From the NCBI RefSeq assembly GCF_900188485.1, contig NZ_FZPH01000001.1, positions 186,001 through 250,000 on the forward strand: DNA of 64,000 nt. The letters run 5' to 3'. Position 1 is the stretch's first letter. Each line of letters begins with the position of its first letter. The DNA comes from Asanoa hainanensis. GTDB lineage: Bacteria > Actinomycetota > Actinomycetes > Mycobacteriales > Micromonosporaceae. The notes under the pieces were generated by a model. That model saw only the letters and a program-made list of their open reading frames with translations, was not told where the DNA came from and searched no databases. Shown piece by piece: positions 32,392-41,412 of the stretch. Made by a program: the position numbers and the translations under genes.

Positions 32392-33014
32392 GCGGACGGC
32401 GGTCCCCAGAAGCGGGCCAGAGCCGCTGTCGCCGGGTCCTCTGACCCCAACAGCGTCTCCCAGCCCGACGACGCCGGGTCGAGGCCCGCATAAGCGGCCA
32501 GGTCGGTCGGCTCCGGCACATCCGACGGCATCAGGTCGGCCGGGCCCAGCGTGCCGAGGGTGGCCGGGTCCGTCCACGGTGCGCCGTCGACCGGCTCCGG
32601 CAGGTCGGCGCCCAGGTCGAGGGCGGCCGGGAACTCGTGGGTGGGCCAGAGCGCGTCCGTGTACGCGGACACGTCCGGGTCGAGGCCGAACAGCCCGGTG
32701 GCGTCCAGCGGCGCAGGTGTGTCGTCGGCGTCGAGCGCGTCGAGGCCCGCCGCCCAGTCGTGCTGCTCGCTGACCAGGGCGTGCGGAGCGAAGGGATCGT
32801 CAGCGCCGCTGTCGTCGTCCCACTCCTGGTGGTCGTCGTGCGTGGCCAGATGGTGGTCGCCGAGCTCCACGCCGAACGGGTCGGTGTCGGCGCCGCTGTC
32901 GAACTCCGGCTCCTCGTACCCGCCGTGCTCGTCATGCGACCCATGATCTTCGAGATGGTCCCCGTGGTCCCCATGATCAGCGTGCCCGTCGTCCCAGGTC
33001 CAGTGGTCACTCAT
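32388..33014 (-). CDS. Asp/His-rich acidic protein of the dynamin operon
   Basis: The 208-aa protein has no recognised domain. Its first 70 residues are rich in Asp, His and Glu ([22 protein letters not shown]...), a composition that could bind metal ions. The rest is acidic, Ala/Pro/Leu-rich and likely disordered. It overlaps the dynamin-like gene (ATGA) and is the last gene of the operon. By position it resembles the small partner proteins found next to IniA/IniC-type dynamins, but no sequence match to IniB is claimed. Confidence 0.75.
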
Positions 33015-34861
33015 GCCTGCTCCTGGTCGTCGGTGGTGGTCGGTGCGGGTGAGAGGGTGCGGGCGCGGACCAGCACCGTGTCGACCTGCTTGATGCGGGA
33101 GCGGATCGCCTCGCGTTCGGCGGCGACGCCGGCCCGCCGCCGGGCCCGTTCGGCCTTGTCGTCGGCGAGCGCCTTGTCGATCTCGGCGATGTGCGCGTCG
33201 AGCTGGGCCAGCCGCCGCTCGATCGCGTCGTCGAGCGACAGCGTCAGCGCGTACTGCAGGTCCGTGAACCGGTGCATGATCTCGTCGGAGAGGGCGGCGC
33301 GGGCCTCGCTGAGCACGTCGCGCAGCCACAGCCGGGCCTGGGCCCGGTCGCTCTGCGCCCGCCGCCGGTAGAGGATGAACGCCCCCGCCGCCAGCCCCAG
33401 CCCGAGGCCGGCGACCGGCACCAGCAGCCCGCCGCCGAGCAGCGCGCTGGCGCCGAGCGCGGACGCACCGGCCATCGCGCCGCGGCCGGCCATGAACGCC
33501 ATCCCGCCCGCCGACATCGCGATCATCATGTTGTCGGTGCCGGTGTCCCGCGGCGGCCGGCTGGTCAGCGCGTGCCGCAGCGTGGCGTTGAGCCGGGCCA
33601 GCACGAACTGGAGCTCGTCGGCGCCGAACACCTGCGCGAGGACCTTCTCGGCGACCTTGCGGAACAGGTGCTCCAGGTCCTGCGACAGCCGCACCGACAG
33701 GGCCTGCAGCGCCGTGTCCAGGTCGCTGGGCAGCGCCTTGAGCTCGTCGCTCTTGGCCTTGTCGATCCGGGTGAGCAGCTCGTCCTGGAGCTCGGCGACG
33801 TACGTGCGCAGCTTGCCGGTCGCCTCCACCCGCGCCCGCTGCGTCTCGGTGTTAAGCGTCAGCGACCACTGCCGCGACTCGGTCCGCTTGCGCGCGGCCA
33901 GGGCGGAACGGTCGGCGCGGGCCTTGGCGACGTCGGCCGGGTCTGGGTCGGTGGCGGTGAGCCGTTCGCCGGCCCGCAGGTCGAGCCGGACGAGCTCGCT
34001 GCGCACCGCCCGCAGCAGGTTGGCCTGCCGCAGCAGGTGTCCCTTGCCGGCCAGCTCGATCAGGGCGTGCTGCAGCGGCGCGATCCGCGACTCGCGGACG
34101 AGCTCGGTGCCGGCCTCGCCGGGCATGGTCATCGACAGTTGGGCGAGCCGCGCCGACACGGGGAACCAGGGTGCCTGCGCGAACCGGGGCGCGTGGGTCT
34201 GGAGCTGCGCGCGGTCGTCGGAGAGGATGGTCCGCCAGCCCGGGTACGCGTCGGTCTTGGTCAGCGCGAACACCACCACGTTGACGCGCTTGCTGGCCTC
34301 GATCAGGAACTCGAGCTCGGGGCGGGTGAACGGCCCGGACGCGTCGACCACGAACAGCAGGGCGCCGGCCTGCGCGGCGGCGTCGAGGGCGACCTCGGCG
34401 TGCAGCGGGTCGAGCCCGCCGGTGCCGGGAGTGTCGACCAGGCTGAGGTATTGCAACAGCGGCGCCGAGTGGGTGACCTCGATCCGGCGCGGCGGCCGGG
34501 TGTCGTCGGGGAGCTGCCCGAGGACGGTCGCCCAGTCCCGCAACTGCCCGAGCTCCAAGGGTACGGGCTGGGCGCGGTCGGGCAGCCACGCCTGCGCGCC
34601 GGGCGGGCTGCCGGGCACGAACTCCAGGTAGGTGGCGGTCGCGACGGCCGCGTCGACCGGCGACAGGTCCGGCACGCCGATCAGCGCGTTGACCAGGGAG
34701 CTCTTCCCACGCTTGGTCTCGCCGACGACGACGACCGACGGCCGGGTGACCGCGCGGCGGCGCAGCGCCTCGATGTCGGCGGCCGCGTCGGCGTCGGCCC
34801 GGCGCAGGAACGCGAGCGACCCGTCGACGGCCTCGCCGAGCAACGTACCCAGGTCGGTCAT
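33011..34861 (-). CDS. Dynamin-like GTPase with membrane-inserting segment (IniA/DynA-like)
   Basis: The 616-aa protein has a GTPase domain with P-loop GETKRGKSS (residues 47-55), DTPG near residue 157 (LSLVDTPGTGG) and ALTKTDAY as the specificity motif. A long helical stalk with repeated coiled segments follows. Around residues 445-500 is a hydrophobic Gly/Ala-rich region (MMIAMSAGGMAFMAGRGAMAG...LLVPVAGLGLGLAAGAFILYRRR) that can insert into the membrane. It is coupled by ATGA to a second dynamin-like gene. Paired dynamins act in membrane remodelling or division-septum stability in actinobacteria. Confidence 0.88.
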   Translation of the reverse strand: MTDLGTLLGEAVDGSLAFLRRADADAAADIEALRRRAVTRPSVVVVGETKRGKSSLVNALIGVPDLSPVDAAVATATYLEFVPGSPPGAQAWLPDRAQPVPLELGQLRDWATVLGQLPDDTRPPRRIEVTHSAPLLQYLSLVDTPGTGGLDPLHAEVALDAAAQAGALLFVVDASGPFTRPELEFLIEASKRVNVVVFALTKTDAYPGWRTILSDDRAQLQTHAPRFAQAPWFPVSARLAQLSMTMPGEAGTELVRESRIAPLQHALIELAGKGHLLRQANLLRAVRSELVRLDLRAGERLTATDPDPADVAKARADRSALAARKRTESRQWSLTLNTETQRARVEATGKLRTYVAELQDELLTRIDKAKSDELKALPSDLDTALQALSVRLSQDLEHLFRKVAEKVLAQVFGADELQFVLARLNATLRHALTSRPPRDTGTDNMMIAMSAGGMAFMAGRGAMAGASALGASALLGGGLLVPVAGLGLGLAAGAFILYRRRAQSDRAQARLWLRDVLSEARAALSDEIMHRFTDLQYALTLSLDDAIERRLAQLDAHIAEIDKALADDKAERARRRAGVAAEREAIRSRIKQVDTVLVRARTLSPAPTTTDDQEQA

Positions 34862-36378
34862 GTCGCGACCTCCGCCCGCAGCCGCTGCGAGAGCAGGTGG
34901 AAGCCGCGGTGCACGACCAGCGCCACCCGGGACTGGGCGGGCGTCGCGCCGGCGACCGCGAAGACCCGCCAGCGGGCGGCGGCGGCCAGGGCGGCCTCGC
35001 GCAGCTCGTCGGCGCCGGCCGTCGGCAGGCTCAGGATCCACTGCGGGTCCTGCGACAGGGCGAGCCGGGTCAGCTCCTGTTCCATCGGGGCGGGCAGCTC
35101 GACGGTGCCGCCGCTGACCTGCTGGGCGACCTCGAGCAGCCGCAGCCGATGGTATTCGGGGCGTTGCAGCACCCGCTCGATCGCGTCCCGGAGCACCTCC
35201 CGGTCGGGAATGGTGTCGGCGTGCCCGGCGGTCTTCTCCAGCGTGGACAGCGCCCAGCCGGCCTTGATCGCGTCGGTGCGCCACCGGAACGCGTGGTCGA
35301 GGGTGTGCCTCAGCCGTGGGAACCCGGACGCCTGGTAGAGCATCCGGACCAGGTCACCGCTGCCGAGGGTGGGGTGCGCGGCGAGCTGCGCGAGGGAGAA
35401 GCCGATCCCGTACAGGTCGAGCAGGGTCAGCAGCCGTTGGCGGTGCTCGCGGGGCACGGGTGCGGGCCGGGACACGAACAGGTCAACGGATGCGAGCAGC
35501 AGCGTACGGTCGGCCAGCGGCATCGCGGACAGCACCCGCAGGGCTTCGCAGTCGGCCGCGGTGAGCCGCCCGGCCTCGGTCGTCTCGGCCAGCAGCCCGA
35601 CCACCGGCACGACCCCGGAGACCACCCGGCGCAGCGCCTTGCCCTGGTCGTCGGCCAGGCTCTCGGCGACCGGCCACGGGTCGGCGGCGCCGTCGACGAG
35701 CTTGTCGGCCTTGTTGAACAGCCCCACCGAGTTGATCGGGTTGCTGGCCAGCCGCGCCGACACGGACCGGAACGCCTCCAGGGCGGCCACGTCGTCGTCC
35801 CGGACCGCCTGGGTGAACACGTACACGATGGCCTCGGCCCCGGAGATCGCCCCCGCGGAGTCGGCGTCAAGCCCTTCGTCGATCGGCGCGGTGTTGTCCT
35901 CGAAGAGGAAGCGGCGCGCGCCGGCGCTGACGGAGGCGTTGGTCGACGAGAGCCCGGGCGTGTCGACGACGGTCAGGTCACGCAGGTTCGCGCTGGTCAG
36001 GGCAACATCGACATAGGCGACCTCAGCCGCGGGTACGCCGAGGCGTTGCGGGATCATCCCGGTCTCGTCCAATGGCAGGCTGACCCGGCTGCCGTCGCGC
36101 CGCACGACGTCGACCCGGTCGGCCGTCCCGTACCGGAACTGGGTGACCACGCGCGTGCACTCGCCGACCTCGGTCGGGGCGACCCGCCGCCCGATCAGCG
36201 CGTTGACCAGGGTCGACTTGCCGGCCTTGAGCCGCCCGGCGATCGCGACCCGCAGCGGCTCGTCGAGCCGTTGCCGCACCCGCCGCACCTGGACGCGGGC
36301 GGCGTCGGAGGTGAGCTGGGGCCCGACCTCGTCGCACAGCCCGGCGACCACCTGCCGCAGCGCGATGGGTGCCGTCAC
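34858..36378 (-). CDS. Dynamin-like GTPase (IniC/DynB-like partner)
   Basis: The 506-aa protein has P-loop GRLKAGKST (residues 48-56), TVVDTPGLSS and the NKAD base-specificity motif (GLFNKADKLV). It is shorter than its neighbour and lacks a clear hydrophobic insertion, like the IniC-type member of two-dynamin operons. The GTG at 36378 is the first gene of a three-gene operon, with a 15-bp palindrome 32 nt upstream. The two GTPases probably form a heteromeric assembly at the membrane. Confidence 0.87.
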   Translation of the reverse strand: MTAPIALRQVVAGLCDEVGPQLTSDAARVQVRRVRQRLDEPLRVAIAGRLKAGKSTLVNALIGRRVAPTEVGECTRVVTQFRYGTADRVDVVRRDGSRVSLPLDETGMIPQRLGVPAAEVAYVDVALTSANLRDLTVVDTPGLSSTNASVSAGARRFLFEDNTAPIDEGLDADSAGAISGAEAIVYVFTQAVRDDDVAALEAFRSVSARLASNPINSVGLFNKADKLVDGAADPWPVAESLADDQGKALRRVVSGVVPVVGLLAETTEAGRLTAADCEALRVLSAMPLADRTLLLASVDLFVSRPAPVPREHRQRLLTLLDLYGIGFSLAQLAAHPTLGSGDLVRMLYQASGFPRLRHTLDHAFRWRTDAIKAGWALSTLEKTAGHADTIPDREVLRDAIERVLQRPEYHRLRLLEVAQQVSGGTVELPAPMEQELTRLALSQDPQWILSLPTAGADELREAALAAAARWRVFAVAGATPAQSRVALVVHRGFHLLSQRLRAEVAT

Positions 36379-36409
36379 GCCGGGACACTCCCCTGCAAAC
36401 CGCCCTTAT

Positions 36410-36424
36410 CGGGCATGATGCCCG
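36410..36424. promoter_or_regulatory. 15-bp palindrome upstream of the dynamin operon
   Basis: CGGGCAT (36410-36416), one base, and ATGCCCG (36418-36424) form a near-perfect palindrome 32-46 nt upstream of the GTG at 36378. The position suits an operator in the 5' region of the dynamin operon. Confidence 0.45.
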
Positions 36425-36538
36425 TGCTGGGGTCGTCAGGTCGCGGGGCGTCGGCGACAATGACGGTGGCCCGGCGGGGGTGCGCGGTCATCTTGGCGTG
36501 GTCCTCCTGGCTGGGTCGGCTAGACCAACACTACGAAT

Positions 36539-36557
36539 ATCCTGCCGGCGGCAGGAT
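36539..36557. promoter_or_regulatory. 8-bp-armed inverted repeat upstream of the LAL regulator
   Basis: ATCCTGCC (36539-36546) and GGCAGGAT (36550-36557) are exact reverse complements with a 3-nt spacer, 59-77 nt upstream of the LuxR-type gene at 36616. It is a candidate operator; the binding protein is unknown and could be the LAL protein itself. Confidence 0.45.
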
Positions 36558-36615
36558 CCCATGTTCGTGCCACCGGGGCTCGCGTCCATCAGCGGCCCCG
36601 AGAGTCGGAGGATGA

Positions 36616-39600
36616 GTGCCGCACGCACCGGGCACCGGCGTCGCCGACCGTGCCGCCGGCGAACCGGCGGACGCGGCGCCCGACGACGTGGTCGCGCGGG
36701 CCAGCGCCCTGCTGGCCAGGCCCGGCCTGGTCGTCCTGACCGGGGCACCCGGCGCCGGCCGCAGCACGGCGTTGCGGGACCTGGCGGCCGCGTTCCGCGG
36801 CCCGGTCTTCGCCGGCGGCGGCCTCTCGATGCTCCAGGACGTGCCGGCACTGGCCCTGTCCCGCGCGGTCCGGGTCCGCCTGCCGGCCCACGACACGGCG
36901 CTGCTCGCCGAGGCCGTGCGCTCGCGGGTCCGGTCCGGCCTGCTTGTCGTCGACGACCTGCAGTGGGCCGACCCGGCGACGGTCGCGGCGGTCGCCGCGC
37001 TGGCCGCGCACACCCGGGTCGCGGTCGCCCTGCGCACCCCACACCGGCTGCCCGCCGAGTCGGTGGCCGCGCTGCGGGCCGCGTCGGCGGGGTGGCTGGC
37101 CGTGCCGCCGCTGTCGGTCTCCGCGGCCACCGACCTGGCCCGGCGGGTCGCGCCCGCGCTCGGTGATGCCGCGTTGGCCGAGGTGGTCCGGCGGGCCGGG
37201 GGTGTTCCGCTCGCGGTGACGGCCCTGGCCCGGCACGCGGCCGCCGGCCGACCCGCCGCCGCGGATCGCGGCGCTGAGGTGACCGGCGCGCTGCCGGTCG
37301 TGGTGCCGGCGACGCCGGAGGTGGACCAGGTCGCGTACGCGGTCGCCGAGGCCCTCGCGGACCTGACCCGCCCGGCCCGCACAGCGATGGCGGCCCTGGG
37401 CCTGCTCGGCCGCCCAGCGTGCCCGACCGTCCTGGGCGCGGGCGTGGCGGAGCTACGCGAGGCAGGCCTGGTCATCACCGTGTCAGCGCCGGCCGGCGCG
37501 CCGTCCGAGCCCGGCGCCTCGGCGCCGATCGAGGGAAATCCGGACAGCGGCGCCGCCGGGGCACCCGCACCACCTGGCCCGGGTCCGGCGGTGCCCGCCG
37601 ACGGAAGCCTCGACCCCGGCCGATCCACCGGGGATACGGATCCCGCGCTCTCCAGCGGTCGTTCGCCGCTGACCGACGGCGAGAGCCCGGACTCCGGCGG
37701 ATCCGCCGAGGTCATCGCACCGGCCGGTCAGAGTCTGGCGTTGCCAGACGATGGACGCTCGGACCCCGCGGGCGTCAACGCGGCCGGCGTGCCCGCGGTG
37801 GTGCCGACCGACATAAGCGCGGACCTCGACCGGTCTTCGCGTGCTGCAACCGTGTCGACGGTTGCCGGAGCGGGGGCTGTGGTGACCGCCGACAGCCTCC
37901 GAGACTCTCAGCCGATCCCGCCCGCGATTGGCGTGGCAGGGGCGGGTGATCGACGCCCGGACGACGGCGGATCTGCTGGGTCCGCCGCTCCCGTCTCGGA
38001 GCCTGCCGTCCCGGACCTGGTGGCGCCGACCGAGCGAAGCCCTGGCAACGGCACCGCTGCCGATGCGGTCGCGCCGGAGGTGGAGGGTGAGTTGGTCGCA
38101 CCGGCGTCGCCCTATGTGGCCGAGGTGGCGGCCGGGATGTTGGATCCCGCCTCGCGGGTGGCGTTGCATCGCCGGCTTGCCGAGCTGACCCCGGACCGGG
38201 AGGCGGCCCGGCATCTCGCCGCAGCCGGTGACGACGCAGGTGCGGCCGCGCGGGCGTTGGCCGCGGTCGCGCGGGCCGGCACCGCCGGTGAGCGGGCCGA
38301 GTTGTTGCTGCTCGCCTGCGACCTGCCCGGCGTGCGCCCCACTGACGCGACCCGGACCGCCGCCGCGGCCGCCGCTTTGGCCGCCGGTCGGCCTCGCGAC
38401 GCGGTGCGCGTGCTTGCCTCCGGCGGGCCGGTCGGCGTCGACGCCGCCGTGCTGCGGGCCGAGGCGCTGCTCCAGATCGGTGACCTCGCGGGGGCGCGGG
38501 CCGCGGCGGCGCCCGTGCCCGACGACGCACCCGCGTCCGTGCGGGCGGCTCGGGACCGGGTGCTGCTGCTGGCGCGGCTCGCGACCGACCCCGCCGGTGC
38601 GCTCGACGTCGCGGCCGGGCACGGTGCCACCCCGGAGCACGCCGGGCTGCGGGCGGCGGTCGCCGCGGTGCGGGCCGCCGGGCGGGTGCCGGGCTGGGAG
38701 TACGGGCTCGCGTCCGCGGCCGAGGCCGCCGCCGCTGCCGGCGACCTGCTCTCGACGCGGTGGAGTGCCTGGCTGCTCGTCGAGACATTGGCCGCCGACG
38801 GGCGGCTCGCCGAGGCCGCCACCACCGCACAGCGGGCTGCGGCGGCGTGTGCGAGCGACCTCGCGTACAGCTGGCAGGCCCGGTTCCTGGCCGCTGCCTT
38901 GTGGTGCGAGGCGCTGCGTGGCGACCCGGCCGGGACGCCGGCCGACGACGTGGTGCGCCGCGCCGCCGACCTCAACGACCGGACGGTGCCGACGTTGGCG
39001 CGGGCGTACGCGGTCGCCGCGGCCAGCCTCGTCGAGGCCGACGGTGGCCTGCTCGCACCCGCGCGGGCCCGGCTCGCGGCGGCCGCGCCCGCACCGGCCG
39101 CCGCCGCCCTGCTGGACTGGGTCGGTCGGGAGGCCGCCTGGCTCGACGGGCAGCCCGACCGGGCCGCCGCCCCGGACGGCACCGCCGCGCCGCCGTTGGT
39201 CGACGGGCTGCGGCGGATCACCGCGCGCTGGGCCGCGTACGACGCCGGTGTGGTCGACGAACCGGACCCGGCGGAACTCGATGCGACGGACCGCGCGTCC
39301 GCCGGGCTGCCCGCGGTACGCGAGACCCTCGCGGCGTGGTCGGGTACGGGCGGGTTCGACCTGGCGGCGGAGGCGTGGCACGACCTGGTGGTGCGCGAGG
39401 AGGTGCGCTGCCTGCTGGCGGCCGGCCTGCACGAGACGGACCCGGAGCGTGCGGTGGCCGCGCTGCTGGCCGCCGAGTCGCTGGCGGAGTCGGCGGGCCT
39501 GGTGGTGCTGCTCGGCCGGGCCCGGCGGGCGTTGCGGCGCCACGCGGTGCGGCGGGAGACCCGTGGCCCGCGGGCCGGCTCCGACCTGACCGACCGGGAA

Positions 39601-39768
39601 CGCGACGTGCTGCGCCTGGTCGCCCGCGGCGAACCGAGCCGCCGGGTCGCCGGCCAGCTCGGCATCTCGGCCGAGACGGTGGAGACCCACATCCGAGCCG
39701 GGATGCGCAAGCTCGGCGCCCGCACCCGCACCGCGGCCGCCGCGATGGCGTTGGAGCAACTGCGATGA
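36616..39768 (+). CDS. LAL-type LuxR-family regulator with degenerate P-loop and low-complexity insertion
   Basis: The 1050-aa protein has an N-terminal ATPase domain: Walker A-like GAPGAGRST (residues 43-51), where the usual lysine is arginine, and Walker B LLVVDDLQWAD (about 109-119). Helical repeats occupy the middle, and a LuxR helix-turn-helix is at the C-terminus (LTDRERDVLRLVARGEPSRRVAGQLGISAETVETHIRAGMRKLGAR). About 200 residues (roughly 290-490) of acidic, Pro/Ser/Gly-rich sequence interrupt the region between AGLVITV and the segment ending RVALHRRLAEL, which are contiguous in typical LAL proteins. GGAGGATGA precedes the GTG. Confidence 0.88.
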   Translation: MPHAPGTGVADRAAGEPADAAPDDVVARASALLARPGLVVLTGAPGAGRSTALRDLAAAFRGPVFAGGGLSMLQDVPALALSRAVRVRLPAHDTALLAEAVRSRVRSGLLVVDDLQWADPATVAAVAALAAHTRVAVALRTPHRLPAESVAALRAASAGWLAVPPLSVSAATDLARRVAPALGDAALAEVVRRAGGVPLAVTALARHAAAGRPAAADRGAEVTGALPVVVPATPEVDQVAYAVAEALADLTRPARTAMAALGLLGRPACPTVLGAGVAELREAGLVITVSAPAGAPSEPGASAPIEGNPDSGAAGAPAPPGPGPAVPADGSLDPGRSTGDTDPALSSGRSPLTDGESPDSGGSAEVIAPAGQSLALPDDGRSDPAGVNAAGVPAVVPTDISADLDRSSRAATVSTVAGAGAVVTADSLRDSQPIPPAIGVAGAGDRRPDDGGSAGSAAPVSEPAVPDLVAPTERSPGNGTAADAVAPEVEGELVAPASPYVAEVAAGMLDPASRVALHRRLAELTPDREAARHLAAAGDDAGAAARALAAVARAGTAGERAELLLLACDLPGVRPTDATRTAAAAAALAAGRPRDAVRVLASGGPVGVDAAVLRAEALLQIGDLAGARAAAAPVPDDAPASVRAARDRVLLLARLATDPAGALDVAAGHGATPEHAGLRAAVAAVRAAGRVPGWEYGLASAAEAAAAAGDLLSTRWSAWLLVETLAADGRLAEAATTAQRAAAACASDLAYSWQARFLAAALWCEALRGDPAGTPADDVVRRAADLNDRTVPTLARAYAVAAASLVEADGGLLAPARARLAAAAPAPAAAALLDWVGREAAWLDGQPDRAAAPDGTAAPPLVDGLRRITARWAAYDAGVVDEPDPAELDATDRASAGLPAVRETLAAWSGTGGFDLAAEAWHDLVVREEVRCLLAAGLHETDPERAVAALLAAESLAESAGLVVLLGRARRALRRHAVRRETRGPRAGSDLTDRERDVLRLVARGEPSRRVAGQLGISAETVETHIRAGMRKLGARTRTAAAAMALEQLR

Positions 39769-39781
39769 CCGGGGTGGGGCC

Positions 39782-40309
39782 GTGACCGACGTTGACCAGC
39801 CCCGCTACGTGCTGCCGAACGCCGGCGACGCGACCACCGTGTTGCGCCGCCTGGCCCGGTCCGGCTGGACGACCCGGGAGGGCTTCGCCCTCACCGAGCA
39901 GTCCTGGGACCTGACCGGCAACCGGCTGCTGCTGTTCGGCCGCGTACCCGACCGCGAGACCGTCCGCCTCGTCGTCCTCGCCGCGGCCCGCGGCGCCGGC
40001 GTGGTCGCGATCACCGACGCCACCGGCGACATCGGCCGCTCGCTGCTGGCCGACCTGACCAGGCTCGGCCCGGTCCACCGCGACGCCGGCGGCGCCGACC
40101 TGGGCCCGGCCGAGTCCGGCGACCTGCTGCCGGAGCAGCGCGCCCTGCTCGACCGCCTGGCCGGCGGCGAGACCATCGCGGCCGCGGCGGCGGCCGAGTT
40201 CCTGTCGCTGCGGACGGCCAACCGCCGCATCGCCCAGGCCCGCGAAGCCCTCGGCGTCCGCACCACCCGCGAGGCCGTCCTGGCCTACCTGAACCAACGC
40301 GGCAGCTGA
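39782..40309 (+). CDS. Small LuxR/HTH-type regulator
   Basis: The 175-aa protein has a C-terminal LuxR-like helix-turn-helix (LLPEQRALLDRLAGGETIAAAAAAEFLSLRTANRRIAQAREALGVRTTREAVLAYL, residues 117-170). An N-terminal domain of alternating strands and helices without a known family name (VPDRETVRLVVLAAARGAGVVAITDATGD) precedes it. It starts 13 bp after the LAL regulator and is probably co-transcribed, perhaps as a partner that lacks the ATPase. Confidence 0.75.
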   Translation: MTDVDQPRYVLPNAGDATTVLRRLARSGWTTREGFALTEQSWDLTGNRLLLFGRVPDRETVRLVVLAAARGAGVVAITDATGDIGRSLLADLTRLGPVHRDAGGADLGPAESGDLLPEQRALLDRLAGGETIAAAAAAEFLSLRTANRRIAQAREALGVRTTREAVLAYLNQRGS

Positions 40310-40328
40310 GCCAATACGGCACCCGAGC

Positions 40329-40440
40329 TGACGCGGCAGCCAGACCAGCACGGAGCCTGACCTTGACGCGGCAGCCAGACCAGCACGGAGCCTGAGCTTG
40401 ACGCGGCGAGCCGGCCAGCGTGGCGCCCAAGCTGACGCAG
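40329..40440 (+). repeat. 35-bp tandem repeat downstream of the LuxR-type genes
   Basis: Units starting TGACGCGGC occur at 40329, 40364 and 40399 (period 35), with a further degenerate TGACGCAGC start at 40433. The first two units are almost identical; the third has diverged. The remaining part of this gap (40441-40638) shows no gene, only GC-rich sequence leading into the promoter of the next gene. Confidence 0.75.
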
Positions 40441-40638
40441 CCGGTCCGTCGTACGACCGCGTGGGCTGGCCGGTCACCGCCGACTGCTCGGTGGCCGGCG
40501 GACCGGGACAGGACTCGTGGCTGGTGCAGGTGGGCGCTTGTTGCGTGCACCAGCGCTGGCGGTGGCCGACCCGCTGGGCCTGTTCCGTGGCGCAACGACG
40601 GCGCGGAAGTGTCGGGGGTGGACGCTAAGGTGCGGCGC

Positions 40639-41163
40639 ATGCGATCGCTGACTGCCGCCATTGCCGACCACGACGACGCCGCCGGTTTCCTGGCCTGGCC
40701 CGGTGACTTCGAGCTCGACCGGAAAGACCATGTCGAGGAGGTCCACCTGGCATCGGGGGCGACCCTCGAAGGCTTCGCGGGCGACGGGGCCGGTGGCACG
40801 TTCTTCTTCTGCGGCGATGGTGGCGAGGAACGCCCGGTCCTCTACGCCGACTCGGAAGGCGGCGCGGCCCTGGTCGCGATCGGCCTCGAGCAATTGCTGC
40901 AGCTGCTGCTGGTCGCGCCGTGGTGGCGGGACTGCCAGGCGTTCACCGAGGAGGAGAGCCGGGAGCTGGCCGCCGAATACCTGGAGGACATGCCCGACCT
41001 GACCGACCGCCGCGACCGGGCAGCAGCGGCACTCGGGATCGAGCTACCGACCGAGGCCGAGGTCCTGACCCGACTACACCGAGTCGCAACGGAAGCGGGC
41101 GACGACTTCGTCCTGGTCTACACACCGGAGGGCAACGAGTACGAACGCCTGATCACCGCCTGA
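40639..41163 (+). CDS. SMI1/KNR4-like (SUKH-type) hypothetical protein
   Basis: The 174-aa acidic protein lacks signal or membrane segments. Its order of strands and helices (FELDRKDHVEEVHLASGATLEGFAGDGAGGTFFFCGDGGEERPVLYADSEGGAALVAIGLEQLLQLLL) recalls SMI1/KNR4-type folds, which occur in immunity and adaptor proteins, but the match is only suggestive. TAAGGT (40626-40631) precedes the ATG at leaderless spacing. No toxin-like partner gene is adjacent. Confidence 0.65.
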   Translation: MRSLTAAIADHDDAAGFLAWPGDFELDRKDHVEEVHLASGATLEGFAGDGAGGTFFFCGDGGEERPVLYADSEGGAALVAIGLEQLLQLLLVAPWWRDCQAFTEEESRELAAEYLEDMPDLTDRRDRAAAALGIELPTEAEVLTRLHRVATEAGDDFVLVYTPEGNEYERLITA

Positions 41164-41312
41164 GCCAGGCCGCCGAGCCAGCCCGGCACGCCTGTCGCCG
41201 CGCCCACGGCTTCGACCCGGATGGCAAGACAGCGTCAGGCGGGCGAGACGCGCTCTTGTGGTCGAGAAACAGACCGGTCTGCCGGCCAGGTCGGGTCAAC
41301 GAACCTCGCTCC

Positions 41313-41412
41313 GGTCGTTGGGCGGCGGGACAGGTCCGCGGACCTGGTCGGCTCGGCGGAGCTTGCTCAGGTCGTTGGGCGGCGGCGGTAGCGGCGCGAC
41401 AGGTCCGCGGGT
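41313..41412. repeat. Partial duplication of the acyltransferase 3' end
   Basis: GGTCGTTGGGCGGCGG at 41370-41385, inside the end of the acyltransferase gene, recurs at 41313-41328 just downstream of its stop; each copy is followed by GACAGGTCCGCGG after a variable gap. The copies lie in the same orientation about 57 bp apart. A local slippage or duplication of the last codons is the likely origin. Confidence 0.55.

Noticed and set aside
40329-40440. Tandem repeat considered as a CRISPR array
   Set aside because: The units are contiguous, with no unique spacers, and no cas genes are nearby.
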